64,000 nt of DNA from Halovivax limisalsi (lineage in GTDB: Archaea; Halobacteriota; Halobacteria; Halobacteriales; Natrialbaceae), in NCBI RefSeq assembly GCF_023093535.1, contig NZ_CP095757.1, positions 1,426,001 to 1,490,000 of the forward strand. The letters are read 5' to 3'. Below, in pieces: positions 63,327 to 64,000 of this stretch. The notes under the pieces were generated by a model, which did no database searches, was not told the origin of the DNA, and was given only the letters and a program-made list of their open reading frames with translations. A program made the translations under genes and the position numbers. Every line of letters starts with the position of its first letter. Position 1 is the first letter of the stretch.

Positions 63327-64000
63327 TCAGACGTCGAAGTACGCCGCGGCGCCCTCGTGGAGATCGATGGACATGCCGTCCTGGGCGCTGTCGACCGAGA
63401 TGAAGTCGGTCTTGATCGAGAGTTCGTCGAGGTTGTCGAAGATGGCCGCCGTCACCGTCTCGACGGTGTCGGCCGAGACGTCCGCGTGCGTGGCGATCAT
63501 CGCCTGGACGGCGATTGTTTCGACGTCCGAATCGACGCCGCCGTAGGTGCCGCCGGGGATGGTGTCTTCGGCGAACCACTCGGCGTCTTCCATGATAGCC
63601 TCGCGGTTCTCGCCGTCGATGGGGACGATCTCGATGTCGTGGCTGGTCGCGAGGTCCTCGATCGCGCCGACCGGCCAGCCGCCGACGACGAACGCCGCGT
63701 CGATGTCGCCGTTCGCGAGCTGGTCGGAGGCCTGCGAGAAGCTGGCGTTCTGTTCCTCGAAGTCGGAGATACCGACCGTCTCGAGGATCTGCAGGGCGTT
63801 GACCTGCGTTCCAGACCCGAGGTCGCCGGTGTTGATCGTCGCGCCGCTCAGGTCCGACAGCGAACTGATGTCGTTCTCCGCGAGCGTGACGACCGTGATC
63901 GTCTCCGGGTACAGCGTCGCGACGCCCCGGAGGGATTCGATCGCGTTGCCCTGGAACGCCTCGATGCCGGTTCCGTTCACTGCGAACGAGGCGATGTCGT
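63327..64000 (-). CDS. TAXI-family TRAP solute receptor (5' part outside window)
   Basis: The C-terminal 224 residues are present; the start lies beyond the right edge. TAXI-type features include LSGATINTGDLGSGTQVNAL, DFEEQNASFSQASDQLANGD, IDAAFVVGGWPVGAIEDLA and TIPGGTYGGVDSDVETIAV. It should be an extracytoplasmic binding protein, probably lipoprotein- or Tat-exported, but the signal is not visible. It feeds the fused permease encoded downstream. Confidence 0.92.
   Translation of the reverse strand, partial: DIASFAVNGTGIEAFQGNAIESLRGVATLYPETITVVTLAENDISSLSDLSGATINTGDLGSGTQVNALQILETVGISDFEEQNASFSQASDQLANGDIDAAFVVGGWPVGAIEDLATSHDIEIVPIDGENREAIMEDAEWFAEDTIPGGTYGGVDSDVETIAVQAMIATHADVSADTVETVTAAIFDNLDELSIKTDFISVDSAQDGMSIDLHEGAAAYFDV

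Overview
The window is a stretch of haloarchaeal chromosome (class Halobacteria). It is very GC-rich, its proteins are strongly acidic, and its exported proteins carry twin-arginine (Tat) signals. Archaeal markers include an Orc1/Cdc6 initiator, the archaeosine enzymes TgtA and ArcS, a split GMP synthase, a PurN-AICAR transformylase fusion, a Bat-type HTH regulator and leaderless-style promoters. I cannot fix the genus from the sequence; a Natrialbales-like organism is plausible but is only inference.

Layout. 1-957: tail of a PH-domain-like protein, a 63-residue membrane protein and a long leader. 957-7145: a tightly overlapping lysine/diaminopimelate operon, dapA-dapB-dapD-lysA-dapF-dapE. 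7170-16575: a Tat lipoprotein, a 5'-nucleotidase family enzyme, an M28 peptidase, a small hypothetical gene, divergent purB and purNH, an intergenic 64-bp tandem repeat and a sulfatase-like gene. 16663-26005: a tandem universal stress protein, carA divergent from an Lrp/AsnC regulator with a palindrome between them, a PHP protein, a lipid kinase, type-1 isopentenyl diphosphate isomerase, an amidohydrolase and a Bat-type regulator. 26201-31958: an alcohol dehydrogenase, a four-gene ABC-2 exporter operon ending in its probable winged-helix repressor, a MoaB-like gene and a 5-formyltetrahydrofolate cyclo-ligase.

32467-35467: a pyrG-guaA-hypothetical operon on the minus strand. 35468-36205: an AT-rich island, clearly foreign in composition, with two divergent genes of about 55 codons. 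36206-44000: a PadR regulator, a Nudix hydrolase, a large secreted protein full of Asn-Ala-Thr sequons, and the archaeosine locus (tgtA, TRAM membrane protein, usp, arcS). 44402-50759: a phosphate operon, pstS-pstC-pstA-pstB-phoU plus an AbrB-PhoU fusion. 51558-53886: a small haloarchaeal protein and an arsenic operon (arsR, LMW-type arsC, acr3). 54137-57413: two tandem halolysin-like proteases with an almost identical 3' third. 58548-59926: an orc1/cdc6 gene with an origin-like intergenic region. 59927-64000: a TAXI-type TRAP system (fused permease, DUF1850 protein, solute receptor cut by the window edge).

Most of the window is core metabolism in short coupled operons, with 4-bp ATGA or GTGA overlaps. 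The unusual parts are the 35.5-36.1 kb AT-rich island, the hyper-sequon protein at 37.6-39.1 kb, the protease gene-conversion tract, and several palindromes that lie exactly over promoters (lysine leader, carA/lrp, ABC operon, pst, ars).
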